The position numbers were made by a program, and so were the translations under genes. A stretch of 64,000 nucleotides of DNA from Cylicocyclus nassatus. Lineage: Eukaryota; Nematoda; Chromadorea; Rhabditida; Strongylidae. Position 1 is the stretch's first letter, and each line of letters starts with the position of its first letter. Positions 49,301 to 60,801 of this stretch are shown piece after piece. Location of the stretch: positions 51,690,302-51,754,301 of the forward strand of contig CATQJL010000223.1 of assembly GCA_958299035.1 (NCBI GenBank), read 5' to 3'. The notes beneath the pieces are model-generated. The model saw only the letters and a list, made by a program, of their open reading frames with translations. It was not told the origin of the DNA and ran no database searches.

Positions 49301-52300
49301 GGTAAAGGCTGTTGCATGACGAAGGCGCAATGGCGATATTGGGTGAGCGTGCGAGAACGCGACGCGCGCGTATCCTCACCGTTGTAGATCCCGCACCTCA
49401 TGCGCTCTGCGGCTAATAAAGCCGCGTTCGCGCACGAAGGTATTGCGCCTTCGTCATGCAGCAGCCTATATATGCACGGCTAATAACTGACGGACGTATT
49501 GAGGAAATGGTGGTTACGAGGTCAATAGCGTTGCGTGGGAGACTGTCTAACGAAGCAGTCCGTAGCGTTTCGATGGAAATTCGGTTCAGTAACTTGTAGG
49601 GTTTTTCAGACTGTACAGTTGCTACACTGTCTACTGCTGGTGGATGCAAAAGTGTTATCGGCGATGTCAGGCTAGAACATTTGACTTCCGAAGGTTTTGA
49701 ATATGTTGAGGAGGTTGTCGGTACAATTCGTATTGAAAATAAGGATGTCCTCCATCTTAACTATCTGAATACACTGAATGGTCTCAGAATTGTAGGATGG
49801 AAGAGTAAGTTTTGTACTAATCAATTACCGAGTGTTTTAAGAGAAATCGTTTAGCTCCTGCAATCACAGTTTCACATAACAAGAAACTTGTCGATATCAG
49901 TGCATTACTAACATTAGAACTGGAATCTGAAAGTCCTGCTATTGAAATTACAGACAATCCAAGTATATGCCATAATGTAGTGGAAAGACGCAAGATCAAA
50001 GAATGGTTGAAGGAAAGAGGAAGTTCCATCGAATTCAGTGAAGAATGCCGTAAGTAATAAGATTTTATCGTCGACATCCAACCAAAAACCTACATACCTT
50101 AGTGAAATCATGTCCTGGTGGAAAAGTGACTAAAGGCTATCTAGCAGGGCTTGGGAAACACTGTAATTCTATAACAGGCAATCTGATCATCGACGGATTA
50201 AATGGTAAGAGGAGATTTTCAATTTTGTTTGTCTTGGAAAATATTTTGACAGAGCTAAAAAACAATTAAAATTCGAGTTGACAGTCAAGAATAAAAGCAA
50301 TATGTTCGTTGTCTGGTTTGAGCAAAAATTGTTTACAGCGTAACCTCAAGGAATCTCTATACTAAACAGGGCTCAAATGATAGCACACTGCTTTAGGAAC
50401 TCTCTCGGTACTCTACGCACCTACAGTGTTATTTTAGAAATTCCTGATAGCATAGCAAAACTGGAGCAGTTAGAGAAGATTGAAGGTTGCGTGTTTGTTA
50501 CAAACAACGAAGCACTGAAGACGCTAAATTTTCTTAAAAACGTCGTGAAGATAAGTGGTATTTTCGGTGGATCTAACTCCATGACAAAAGGTAAAGTCAA
50601 GCTTTTTTGGAGTTTGCGTCAAAGATCGTGCGACTACGGACCCTGCTTAGAGGATAAAAGACTCGACGTCTTCAATACCCTCTGCGAGCATGCCCCAAAC
50701 GCATTCTATTTCGAGTCGAAGAGGCTAATGAATGCATAGAGGCCTTTGACAATGACTTGCGGGGATCAGCCAATTACCCGATTATCAAGTCAGCGCTTGG
50801 GTCCATGACCGTACTATACCGCTTTGAATGAGTGCTCGTGAGCACTGTGGCGTAATTGGCGCAGGGCTGTGACGGACCAGTCGATTATAGAGTTTTTTGG
50901 AATGATGCTATCTGCAATTGAAAAATCATTGCAAGGAGCTTTACAAGAACGTTACCCTAATATGGTTTTGCAGAGACTACACTAAAGATTCATACTCTTA
51001 AGAAGATGACTTAATATGAAATGTCCCGAAAATGTGCACATTGTTTGGTCGCTAAACTCTTGTACTTCGCCTTCTTTTGTCAGTGTTCATCCACCTTCAA
51101 TAGAACTTGCTTTACCGATCCCTCTTCGTCACTGTAGGATTATAGTACGAACTTCAAAGAGGATTCAAGTAGTCAAGGGTCAAATCGTGCCTCAGGAAAC
51201 CGAACAAGTCAAAAACTTTCATGATAGGCTAATCGGAGTCACTTGTACCGAACACGGAATGATCGCAGTCATTTTGCTTTATAAGTCGCAAGCTGGCATC
51301 CGGTTTCTACCCCGTCATGGAGTTAGTCCATCGTGCCTTGGCCTCTCAGGTGGCGAAATCCTTCTTTTAATTCAAACTCGTCTTGAGTTCGCTTTCTATT
51401 CACCGCTCTTCTTTATGACCATGGGGAATGTGCACAAACATACAAATTTTCTGCTTTATATGCATATATATAGAGACATCCGAAAAACCTTGACAAGTGC
51501 TCTTTCAGGAGTAAATGTGACTACATCACTAAGAACGCTTAGAAAACTTGCAAAAAGCTCTGCAATGAAATCAGCATGCTTGAACATTGATACACGATTC
51601 TCTAGTTCCTTTGAAGTTTTTTTTTATCAAGCGCCCTATTTCACATTGGCGCCGTATGCGGAAAGGCCATACCATATTCTTACAGTAGCAAAGAGGGACT
51701 GGCGATTCGCTACAAACTGTAAGTCTTCAAAGCAAACTCTGAAATGGTACTTATCGGCGAATGACAAAGCAAGCGAGTTAACAATCGAACAATGTGCACA
51801 TTTTGAGACACCCTGTAAATAAGTGAGGTTTTCTTGACGTTGTTATTCTATCCCTTTTCATAACACTTTATGGTATTTTCAAGCAGACATCCTCATCATT
51901 TTCATACATGTGAGTGTTATTCTTCTCACTGTCTTGACTCTTGTTTAGCTTGGACATTGCGATCAAAAAAAAAAACCATACATCGCCTCAAGCAATAAGG
52001 CACAATCACACGTACCAAACAACTCTTGGCTATCGCTTGTATTTTACTCTTTTTGACACCTCTTCGTAGCTTCGATCATCTGTCCTCTCATGCCAAGTCC
52101 GCACATTTTCTCATCTTCGCTGACACAAACACACCCTTCACGAAAGAAAACAGAAACAGACTTCAAAGTCGAAAGTTGCTTGCAGTCAATGCAAATAATA
52201 CATAACTGATGAGGCATTAATTTTGAGGTGGCCCGGCAATGTTTGAATTGTCGACACCATCTGGAAATATGTCCACATTTAGCAATTTGTAGGTTGAAAA

Positions 52301-54206
52301 TGCTAGAAGAGAACCAAGCGCCAACAACAGTGCTAGTACTTGGGATAGATAGCAAACGTTATGTCTTTACTTACAACGCTAAGAGCAGCCTTATGTGTGG
52401 CTTTGTTGCAACGAATTATTCCAAGGTAGCGTTATGTTCGGACCAGGGCCCGGCATGAGGGTAGCAAGTGAACAACTGTACACGGATTTGCCACTGCCAC
52501 TTTAAAATTTCATCCCTTTAGTCGAACGAACTATGCAGATTTTATAAAGGAGCTCGTCTTCTTTTTCAAAGTCGACTGTCCGTCTAATAACTCGGGTTCC
52601 AGCAAAGAGAAAACGAGGAGTCGTGAAACCAAGTTTGTAACTATTGAACATAATGTAGAACATCAGTGTAAAACTTATGTGAACTGTAAGTTCCGACTCG
52701 CTGTCTTTCAGCAGCCTTGAAATAATTCTAGTCACCCTTTATCACGTGTGTATACATTGTGTATAAGATTTAAAGTAAATTGTTTGCTTTCAATTATTTC
52801 TCTTAAAAAATTGAATCAGGAGACAGACGCCGCTTGATAATCCAAGAAAATCCAAATCTTGAGAAGATACACTTCAACGAGAAGCTGCGCCTTGGCCCAC
52901 ATGTAAGTAGTTTTACTATAGTTTGAAGCAATAGTTGAGTGTTCAGGAAGCGTTTATAAGGGTGAATCCAAAATTGAAATCTGACCATATCACAGGAGCA
53001 AGTTTCAATCTTGACATAGGAGATGCACGAGGTAGGCTTTGCAATATCTGAGTGATTATACAGGGAGTCGCAAAAAATGTGCATACTGTTTTATTGTTGA
53101 AAACTCGCTTGCTTCGATGAATTTCGCCGATCTTTAGCTACCATTCTGTAGAGCGAAGTTCAACTTAGATTTATAGTATGAAGGAAATTCCGATCTTTTT
53201 TTGCTACTGTAGGATTAGAGTGTGAACTTTGAGCACACAGCGTCATTGTGAATTAGGCCGTTCGATTGGAAAAATTTCGAAGAATTCTGGGAATTTGTGT
53301 AACATGGTTTTTAAGTATGCTGTTTCATTATGCACTTTTCCAAAAATTTTGAGCCTTTCCAGAGCTGTAATCACATTTTCAAAGAACACTAGAAGAGCAG
53401 TTGTTACACTTTTTCTGAAATAACTTATGAAAGAAGCATGACCGTGGTGTGCAAATTGCATATCCGTAATGAGCAACTCTAATTAGCATAGTTGAAAAGT
53501 TTATGGTTTGTTTGGTTCACTTTTCGCGGCGAAATGCGACTCTTATGGCTTAAAAACCCCTTTAAATTCTTACAGGTAACAAAGGAAGATCGGATTTTTG
53601 CTCCATACCGAAAATCTAAGTAGAGCCTCGCTCTAGAATGGTACCTAGAGATCGGCGAAAGACAGTGGAGCAAGCGAATTATTAACACAAGTAGTGTTCA
53701 CATTTTTTGGGGCACCCTGTATATGACAATTTCACTCTTAGGATACACACTAAAAGTAAGGTCTTCTGGCACACTTTCAGGTGACGTATTTAGTAAACGC
53801 TTTACACTAGTAAATGTGATACAATTCGCTGAATAAGTAGACAACTATAATACTATAATCAAAAACAGATCAAGAATTTGATACGAATTGTGCAACTTTG
53901 CCACCAACCTAAATTTGGCGGGCAATTTCAGTGTGCTGGGCAAAACTGCGCAGTTTGCGCCGCGCAGTCTGGCCCAACTTTAACGTAACACGGTCTTTTC
54001 AAACACCTTTTTCATTTCAGACTGCGTTGTAAGCGCTGTAGAAAACCATAAAGACTGCAGAAGAATGGTTGGAATAGCTGATTATAATAAGATAAAGCCC
54101 GATGTATGGCAAAGAATCGACGCAGTCGATGGAAGCGTCCTCATCACTCAAACGAAATTGTTTGATCTCGACTTTCTTAGGAGCTTGAAAATTGTTTCGT
54201 GGTCTT
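43303..54206 (+). CDS. Secreted receptor L-domain (IRLD-like) protein, first part
   Basis: Exons: 43303-43405 (ATG and signal peptide MFHAFFLYVAIVSPLTYG), 43453-43652, [unresolved], 45542-45624, 45674-45746, 49610-49804, 49855-50049, 50103-50204, 50438-50590, 52820-52902, 52947-53031 and 54021-54206. All junctions from 45542 on keep phase. The protein repeats receptor L-domain halves as in the insulin/EGF receptor ectodomain: EKIEGCVFVTNNEALKTLNF, IIQENPNLEKIHF, FIRVNPKLK, and cysteine linkers (SICHN, EEC, KSCPGG). C. elegans IRLD proteins share this fold. No kinase or membrane helix is seen, so it is likely extracellular. A possible trans-splice acceptor (ATTCAG, 43281-43286) precedes the ATG. 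An exon is missing between 43653 and 45541 (candidate near 43760-43857, SPEVLKNVENLNL). It very likely continues into 60802-63691. Confidence 0.75.
44107..45038. mobile_element. Mariner-type foldback MITE in the L-domain gene
   Basis: The ends GGTTGTTACATAAGTCTTG and CAAGACTTATGTAACAACC form long inverted arms, including GAGCAAAGCAAGCTCTACAAG mirrored as CTTGTAGAGCTTGCTTTGCTC. TA follows the right end. Related to 46624-48016. Confidence 0.75.
45070..45333. mobile_element. hAT-like MITE, CAGTGGCG family (copy 3)
   Basis: The ends CAGTTGCGAACCGAGG and AACCGCCACTG are flanked by an exact 8-bp duplication CTAGAAAG at 45062-45069 and 45334-45341. The interior has a poly-G run as in the other copies. 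Confidence 0.85.
45916..45963. repeat. Perfect 48-bp palindrome
   Basis: Two 24-base arms (left arm starts GCAAGATAGTGGCGATG) meet with no spacer and no mismatch. It lies in the intron after exon 45674-45746. Confidence 0.97.
46624..48016. mobile_element. Mariner-type foldback MITE with a nested Harbinger-type MITE
   Basis: The ends GGTTGTCCGGAAATTAATG and CATTAATTTCCGGACAACC are flanked by TA (46622-46623, 48017-48018). Long inverted arms include TCTATCGAATGG and GAGCAAAGCAAGCTCTACAAG. The element at 47401-47859 is inserted within it. Confidence 0.8.
47401..47859. mobile_element. PIF/Harbinger-like MITE nested in a mariner MITE
   Basis: The ends CAGGGGAAGTCACTTAAG and CTTAAGTG-like ...GTGACTTTCCTTG are flanked by TTA on both sides (47398-47400, 47860-47862). 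GGTCGGCCTTT inside each end matches the 175-631 family layout. Confidence 0.75.
48099..48531. mobile_element. TTAA-flanked MITE (copy 2)
   Basis: The ends TTAAAGGCAGTGTCCCGGCA and TGCCGGGACACTGCCTTTAA are exact inverted repeats with TTAA at both sides. The interior matches 22837-23162. Confidence 0.8.
48528..48988. mobile_element. TTAA-flanked MITE relative (adjacent unit)
   Basis: The ends TTAAAGGCATTATCCGGGC and GCCCGGACATTGCCTTCAA form imperfect inverted repeats, sharing the TTAA with the preceding copy. The interior (TGCGTTAGAGCCC) also appears near 23520. Confidence 0.6.
51017..51815. mobile_element. Mariner/Tc1-type MITE (CAGGGTGTCC family) with a chance 268-codon ORF
   Basis: The ends TGAAATGTCCCGAAAATGTGC and GCACATTTTGAGACACCCTG are flanked by TA. 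The stop-free frame 51016-51822 spans almost exactly the element and has no recognised domain. It lies in the intron between exons 50438-50590 and 52820-52902. Confidence 0.7.
53061..53719. mobile_element. Mariner/Tc1-type MITE (CAGGGTGTCC family)
   Basis: The ends CAGGGAGTCGCAAAAAATGTGC and CACATTTTTTGGGGCACCCTG are flanked by TA at 53059-53060 and 53720-53721. Intronic. Confidence 0.8.
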
Positions 54207-54237
54207 GTAAGTTTGAGTTTTTTATAAGGAACACAAT

Positions 54238-54487
54238 TTAAGGGCAGTGGTGCGGCAAAACGGACTCTGAAACAAATTTACCGTACTCTAACCCCATTAT
54301 AGTATCCACGCACTAAGTCCTCAGAAGCCCACTCCCGAAAACTGATATTGATGGCGGGCTTTTGAAGCGTGTTTTCATGGTTTAGCCCTTGTTGCATGTT
54401 GGAGTTTTGGTTACGGTGCACTGGCGGGTTTAATACCTAACACCATCGAAATGTGGCAGAGTCCATTTCGCAGAGCCACTGCTTTAA
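54238..54487. mobile_element. TTAA-flanked small MITE
   Basis: TTAAGGGCAGTGGTGCGGCA at the left and CGCAGAGCCACTGCTTTAA at the right, 250 bp, with TTAA at both ends. It starts 31 bases after the exon ending at 54206. Confidence 0.55.
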
Positions 54488-54974
54488 AGTGAGTTCATAT
54501 AATCAAACATTAATTTGAGCAAAAGGAGTGCCAAGAAATTGAATTTATAATGTTATATTTAAAAAAGGGTTTTCGCACAAACTGACCGCACTAACGGCAC
54601 TGGCCGCACTGACCGCCGCAGCAGACGCTGCGAAGTAGGTATGAGTACAATGCATTGGTGCTGGAAGTTTGATTTTCCTATAGCGATGTTCAGCCGATAC
54701 TGATAATTTTTCTACTCAAGTAATGGTTTCTTTTTTTTTGAGACAACTTCTCTTGCTTTCTCAGACAATCGGTGCCATCCCAGTTGACCAATGAGAGCGG
54801 GGCGAGGGGGCGGTCCCTTCTTGTAGGTCACGGTGATTTCACCGGCATGCGAGTGGGACCCTTCTCCGGATCTGCTGCAAAGGTACGCCATTTCTGCTCC
54901 GGAGGTACGCCAGATTTGGCAGAGCCGCGGCGGAGAAATGTGGCCGCCGCGAGTCGGCCAGATTTGGACGAGCC

Positions 54975-55508
54975 GAGGAGCAGAAAATCGGAGGGGTCCG
55001 GGACAGAGAATGGGAGGGCTCCGGAGCACAAAATGCGAGGTCTCCGGAGCACAAAATGGGAGGTCTCCGGAGCACAAAATGGGAGGGCTCCGGAGCACAA
55101 AATGGAAGGTCTCCGGAGCGCAAATGGGAGGTCTCCGGAGCACAAAATGGGAGGGCTCCGGAGCACAAAATGGGAGGTCTCCGGAGCGCAAATGGGAGGT
55201 CTCCGGAGCGCAAATGGGAGGTCTCCGGAGCACAAAATGGAAGGTCTCCGGAGCACAAAATGGAAGGTCTCCGGAGCGCAAATGGGAGGTCTCCGGAGCA
55301 CAAAATGGGAGGGCTCCGGAGCACAAAATGGGAGGTCTCCGGAGCACAAAATGGGAGGTCTCCGGAGCGCAAATGGGAGGTCTCCGGAGCACAAAATGGA
55401 AGGTCTCCGGAGCACAAAATGGGAGGTCTCCGGAGCGCAAATGGGAGGTCTCCGGAGCACAAAATGGGAGGGCTCCGGAGCACAAAATGGAAGGTGCCGG
55501 AGGGGTCC
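54975..55508. repeat. 22/23-bp minisatellite
   Basis: About 23 units of GGAGGTCTCCGGAGCACAAA+ATG (23 bp) or the same with GCGCAAATG (22 bp). Each contains the palindrome CTCCGGAG. Stop codons are absent in most frames, which creates several long spurious ORFs (for example RSPEHKMGGLRSTKWEVSG). It lies in the 6.6-kb intron of the L-domain gene. Confidence 0.9.
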
Positions 55509-55662
55509 GATCGACTGTCTGAGTTTGGGTTTGTTTCATACTGCAGCATAAACCAGGTAGCACTGATAGCAACCACATTTCAGAAGCACGGCCTCGATTT
55601 CAATAAATTGAAACTGCAAAGCTGGTCTTTTTCAATACATTTCTTGTTTATTTTTAAGTATA

Positions 55663-56304
55663 CAGGGTGTCCCAAAAAATGTGCCTACTGTTTAATTGTT
55701 GATAATTCTCTTCTAACGAAGTCTAGCAAGAAGCTTCAGGTACCATTTTGTGGAGCTATCTTCAAACTTTTCGTTACTGTAGGATTACGATAGAAACTTC
55801 GAAGAGGTTTAGAGCCATGAAAGACCATATTTTGCCTCAGACAGGAAACAAAGCAGCCTGAAAACTTTTTACTCTGGGCTAATTAGTGTTGCTGATTCTA
55901 AATGTGAAGTTTGCAACTTATGTGATATTATTAAATAGTTATGCGAGAGAAGCAGTAGCGGCCGTTTTTCAATGTTCTTGAAAGTGCGGTTACACCGTCC
56001 AAAAAACTTCGCAATCTTGTACGTAGTTGAGCGTTGAGCTCAGCGTCCACAAAAACCCTATTACACAAGTTCTTATATTTTTGTTGAAAATTCAAGATAC
56101 GCCAGCTTCTTCCACAAGGACACCATGTAATTGAAGGTTTCTACCGTAATCCGAACCAATGAAGAGCGACACGTGATTTGCTCCATACTGTAAATCTAAG
56201 TTGAAGCCAGCTCTACAAAACAACACTTAAAGCTTCTCAGAAGACTTTATTACAAAAGAGTTACTAACAAACAAACAGTAGGCACATTTTTTTGGGACAT
56301 CCTA
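55663..56304. mobile_element. Mariner/Tc1-type MITE (CAGGGTGTCC family)
   Basis: The ends CAGGGTGTCCCAAAAAATG and CATTTTTTTGGGACATCCTA are flanked by TA (55661-55662, 56305-56306). It sits directly before the next copy, six bases apart. Confidence 0.85.
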
Positions 56305-56310
56305 TATATA

Positions 56311-56990
56311 CAGGGTGTCCGTAAAAAATGTGCCTACTGTTTGATTGTGAATAACTCTCTTCTAACGAAATCTTTCGAGAAGCTTTAGGCACCATTTTGT
56401 AGAGCTGGCTTCAATTTAGATTTACAGTATAGAGCGAATCGCCGATCTCTCATTCTTACTGTAGGATTACGGTAGAAACTTTAAACATATGGTGTCAATG
56501 TGAAAAAAGCTGCCATTTTAAAATTTTTCAAAAAAATGTGAAGACTTGTGCAATAAGGTTTTCATGGACGCTGAGTTCAATATTCAACTAGTCACAAGAT
56601 TGCGAAGCTTTTTAAACGGTGTAACCGCGCTTTTTAGCGACATTGAAAAAATGGCCGCTGCCTCTTACTGGCATAAATCTTCAATGAAGCATCATTATAA
56701 GTTGGGAATCTCACAGTTAAAATCGGCAACTCTAATTAGCCTAGTGTAAAAGTTTTCAGGCTGTTTTGTTTCCTTTCCGAGGCAAAATATGGCCTTTCAC
56801 GGCTCAAAACCCCTTTTTGAAGTTTCCACCGTAATCCTACAGTAAGAATGAGAGATCGGCGATTCGCTCTATACTGTAAATCTAAGTTGAAGCCAGCTCT
56901 ACAAAATGGTGCCTAGAGCTTCTCGAAAGACTTCGTTAGAAGAGGGTTATTCACAATCAAACAGTAGGCACATTTTTTACGGACACCCTG
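56311..56990. mobile_element. Mariner/Tc1-type MITE (CAGGGTGTCC family, best-preserved copy)
   Basis: The ends CAGGGTGTCCGTAAAAAATG and CATTTTTTACGGACACCCTG are exact inverted repeats, flanked by TA (56309-56310, 56991-56992). Long inverted arms share GTGCCTACTGTTTGATTGTG. Confidence 0.9.
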
Positions 56991-56999
56991 TATAGTTGA

Positions 57000-59900
57000 T
57001 CTTATCGACAACATTTTTTGCAAAATAATTTTTCGATTCAAAAAGGCTGTGTTTGTCACTAACGATAACCTTGGGACGTGTTCTGGTATTTCTGCATTGT
57101 CACGTTCCAAGCTACTCTATTATAAGTCAGCTGTACGAGAAGTGATCGACAAACAAGTTTTTGCAAAACATAATCTATAAAGCTGTTAAACACGACTGTT
57201 TGCCAAAAATACTTTTAGTTTGTAGACATTAGGGCCTTAAAACAAGTGACAAGCAATCTAGTTGAAAACAGTAACAAGGAAATAGTCAGAAATCGGAGTA
57301 GCCAATCCGAACGAGCTGCATACCATTAGATGCAGCATGAAGTGCTGATTTTGAATCTCTGGAACCCAAACATGCATAACGCCTTAGTGGACGGTTATGG
57401 GCAGTTCATTGCGGGATACAGATTCGAAAATAGCGTTTGATGCTGCATCTATTGGGAGGGCGTGCAGGAGTTCCTAGCACCTTTCCTCGCACCAAGTTCG
57501 CACCATCAATCGCACCCAGGAGGGTTCTAGCACCTCCGCATCTCAGAGGTCAGGGACCGCCCATTGCTCCACCCATTAACTGCCCTCATTGTGAGGTGAG
57601 CAAGCAGAGAGAACAGAGAATCAGAAATTGAAGTATTGAGAAAGAAGTAATTGGAAAAAAGAAGTAGTTGTCATTTCATAGTTGAACTATTTGGAAATAG
57701 CTATGAGCATGTGATTTTCAGTGATTACGAACTTCACTGATAAGTACGCTCTATTCAGTTAGTATCAAAACTTTAGTATGAATGCAGCGCCCAGTTTTTT
57801 TTCAAACTGGCGGTTACCAGTTCAGATATAAAAAATTATTTCTAGAAATAAATGTTGCCACCCTCTGGATCGTTCGATTTGAAAATTTGATTGTTTGGAA
57901 TGAAAAATCGGCTGCTCAGGTATATAAATGAAAATTGATCATTTGTGCATTCTCTCGAAGAAAATCGGTCACACTACCAGAAGATTTCGAGATTTACATA
58001 TTAGGTGGCCAATTTAGAGCTGGCTTAGGGCATTCAGCGTTCGACTTCCCAAATGACTGTACTTATCGAAGGCTAGAAATCTACTTTTTGTAGATTCGAC
58101 ATTAGAAAAATTATTTTGTAACGAGTTTTCGGTTTCCTTCACTCTAACATGCTGTTCATATGCTTGCATGTTTGTACTTGGACGCTTGTTAGACATGTTC
58201 ACTTGTTCGGAGATTCGAGCGCTTGACACAACGCAATCATCTTAGCATAGCATAACAAAATATTCCTAAGGGAGCAGGTAAAGGTTGCGAAGAAAGTGTT
58301 GCTTTGCTTTTCTTTGAGACATAACTAACACTGGTAACCAAGATTTTGTGAATTTATCTGCACTCATTCGCTGTTTCTAATGTTTGAAAAAAAATTGAAT
58401 TCGATTGACGTCTCTCGAATCAGCTTGATTTGAGATTCCACCGCATTTGCACAATCCAGAATGATCGCAATTAGAAGGCGGAGCCGTTCCTTGACCTGTG
58501 AAGGTGTGATGTCCCTTCCAGGTTTCTCTGAAGGTGCTAAACACTCCTGCAAGGAAAGTCGGCGAGGCTTTGGGAACTCCTGCCACGCCGCCCATCTATT
58601 GGTGGGCAGCTTGCTTGGGTTGGCCACTTCGATTTCTGACCATTTCCTTGTAAGCATTAAAACATATCCCGTTTGAAGGCTCCGTCTACCCAAAATCTCG
58701 GCTTCCAAGTTTTATTTCGTTCCGGAATCTTCCCATGTCCGCGATACCGAATAAGGGATTCCGCGAAAACTCCGATAATCTCCGTTGGGGAAAATCCGCG
58801 GGGCGGTTCCCCAGAGGTGTCGTTCCAACCAGTAGTCCACGGAGGCCGCCAGTAGTGTTAGATAGAGAACGACCCCGGAGGCCGGGGTCGTTCTCTATCT
58901 AACACTACTTTCTTGCAAAGCATTACTTCCTCAAGGAAAGCCGACAGACTGTTTGTGGTCCGGATGAACCTCCTAGAAATTAACTAAATGCACCTTGCTT
59001 TTACAAGTCGTCGACATCTCATAGTATAAATGACGCAAGCAAGAGATTTGAATAATTGAAATTTGTGCTAAGGACCTATTGTATAACGCTAAGTCCAGGT
59101 GAACAATGAATTGCGCTTTATTAGTGGAACTGATGTTTTCGCACGGGAGCTTTGGTTAATTATTGGCGAAATTCTGGCATTTCATCTGGTGAACAACTGA
59201 TCATGGCGTTTGCGAGGCCGGCGAAAGACATAAGATGATAAAGAAGTTGGTTAAATTAACAGCTAAAATAATTTGAATTCAAGGTAGCCCCTGCTAGGTA
59301 ACATCTGCTGATCAAAATACCTTTTATCGTCCATGTGAATGTTTAGCCATGGACAAAGGCGACTAGCTTGTCATTGCGAGGCGAGCGCGAACGCTGCGAC
59401 CTGGAACACTTTTTTGCTGGCAGACATGGGATGCAATATACCTCGCGCGGAGGCGCTTAGCTCGTATATACAACAGCTTTGTATTAAACTAAACATCTAT
59501 TTGTTATTTGCCTTAGGGCCGCATGCATAAACATTCCAGCCGGGGGGGAGGGGATCCTCAAAAGAAAGTTTCATATACTGAAGCTCCAGATATCCGGTTC
59601 TTAAGCTGTCTATCCTTCCATAAGTATTCCTACTATGCTTCACTATAAACATATTTGACAAGAGCGAGAACTTGTACAAGCCGCATTTTACAGCTTTTTG
59701 TAGATCCCCTGACAATCCCCGGTGGCCAATCGTCTTTTCTTCAAATGCAATTCTTTCCTCACTGTAATGAAAACGAAGTGAAAGAATAAAAAAGTTTCCA
59801 AACACAGTGCTAAGCGTGTTTCTAATAAGAACAAATGGTTTGAAGTCATAAAATTTGGATGAATCACTAGTCGAAAGTTGGAGTTCATCGATAATTTAAT

Positions 59901-60801
59901 ACATCACTAACGCGTTTGTTTTTATCAGCAACATGCTTGGCACTCTTGGGCTAGATAGTTAGTAAAACTACGGAGTGGTTTTGTTAAATTTAAAGAAAGA
60001 AAAATGCCTTTGAAGTAAAGACGGTCGGCCGCCTGGACATCAGCGATCATACAAAATGCTGGAATTGCGGTTCATAAAGCTTCTCGCTACTATTATTTGT
60101 AGTGAAGAATAGTAGGAATACTTATGGAGAGGTAGACAGTGTGAAGTTTAGATATCTAATGCATCAGGGTCGAAGCTATTCTGAAGTTGCGATCCCTCAG
60201 CGGAGATGTTGCATGCGGCTCTTAGCGTTTGATATACTTTCATGTTATGTTACGCCAAGAGCACATTTGAAAACATGCAATTTGATAGAAATTTTCTAAG
60301 CTGCTCGCTATCCCTAGGTTTGCAGGGAAGTGATTTGAAACAATAAGTTGATGAAGTTCTACTGTAAGAATTCCAAAAATGTTTGCCTCCATATTATCTC
60401 CGTTACACCACTGAAATACATTAAGTGAGCGCAACAAGCAAAGGATCGATAAGAGACAGGGATCACTGAGATGATTTATTTATTTATTTACTTATTTATA
60501 TTCAGTCATGTAGTGAACACGAACGTGCGCCAGAAAACAATAAATAATGGTTATTGCCTTTCAAGTTGGCAAATCCGAGTTCGATATTTCGAAACTGCGA
60601 AAAATCAATAATTAGTTGTCCAAAATTTTGCTAACTATTTCTTTTACATAGTATGATCTCCTAATGTAACAGAATGAGAGCAGAGAAGGGGGGACATTCT
60701 TATATTTTTTCACTACATCTCCTGAATTCTCCTGAGCCGGTTTTTTACCATTTAATAAAAATGTAAAAGTATACTTTCATCCAATCAAAGCACTATTTCA
60801 G
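57000..60801. other. Intronic sequence of the L-domain gene, no second gene recognised
   Basis: Contains a Pro-rich open frame near 57437-57631 ending close to a GTGAGC, an almost perfect 28-bp inverted repeat at 58851-58878 / 58882-58909, and AT-rich filler. Confidence 0.4.
58851..58909. repeat. 28-bp inverted repeat with 3-base spacer
   Basis: AGTAGTGTTAGATAGAGAAC... is mirrored by ...GTTCTCTATCTAACACTACT, with an AGG spacer at 58879-58881. No mismatch seen. Confidence 0.9.

Noticed and set aside
54712..55793. Five long repetitive ORFs on both strands
   Set aside because: All are produced by the 22/23-bp minisatellite, which lacks stops in several frames. No start or splice support.
57437..57631. 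Pro-rich open frame ending near GTGAGC
   Set aside because: Low complexity, no clear acceptor, and it does not fit the L-domain exon pattern.
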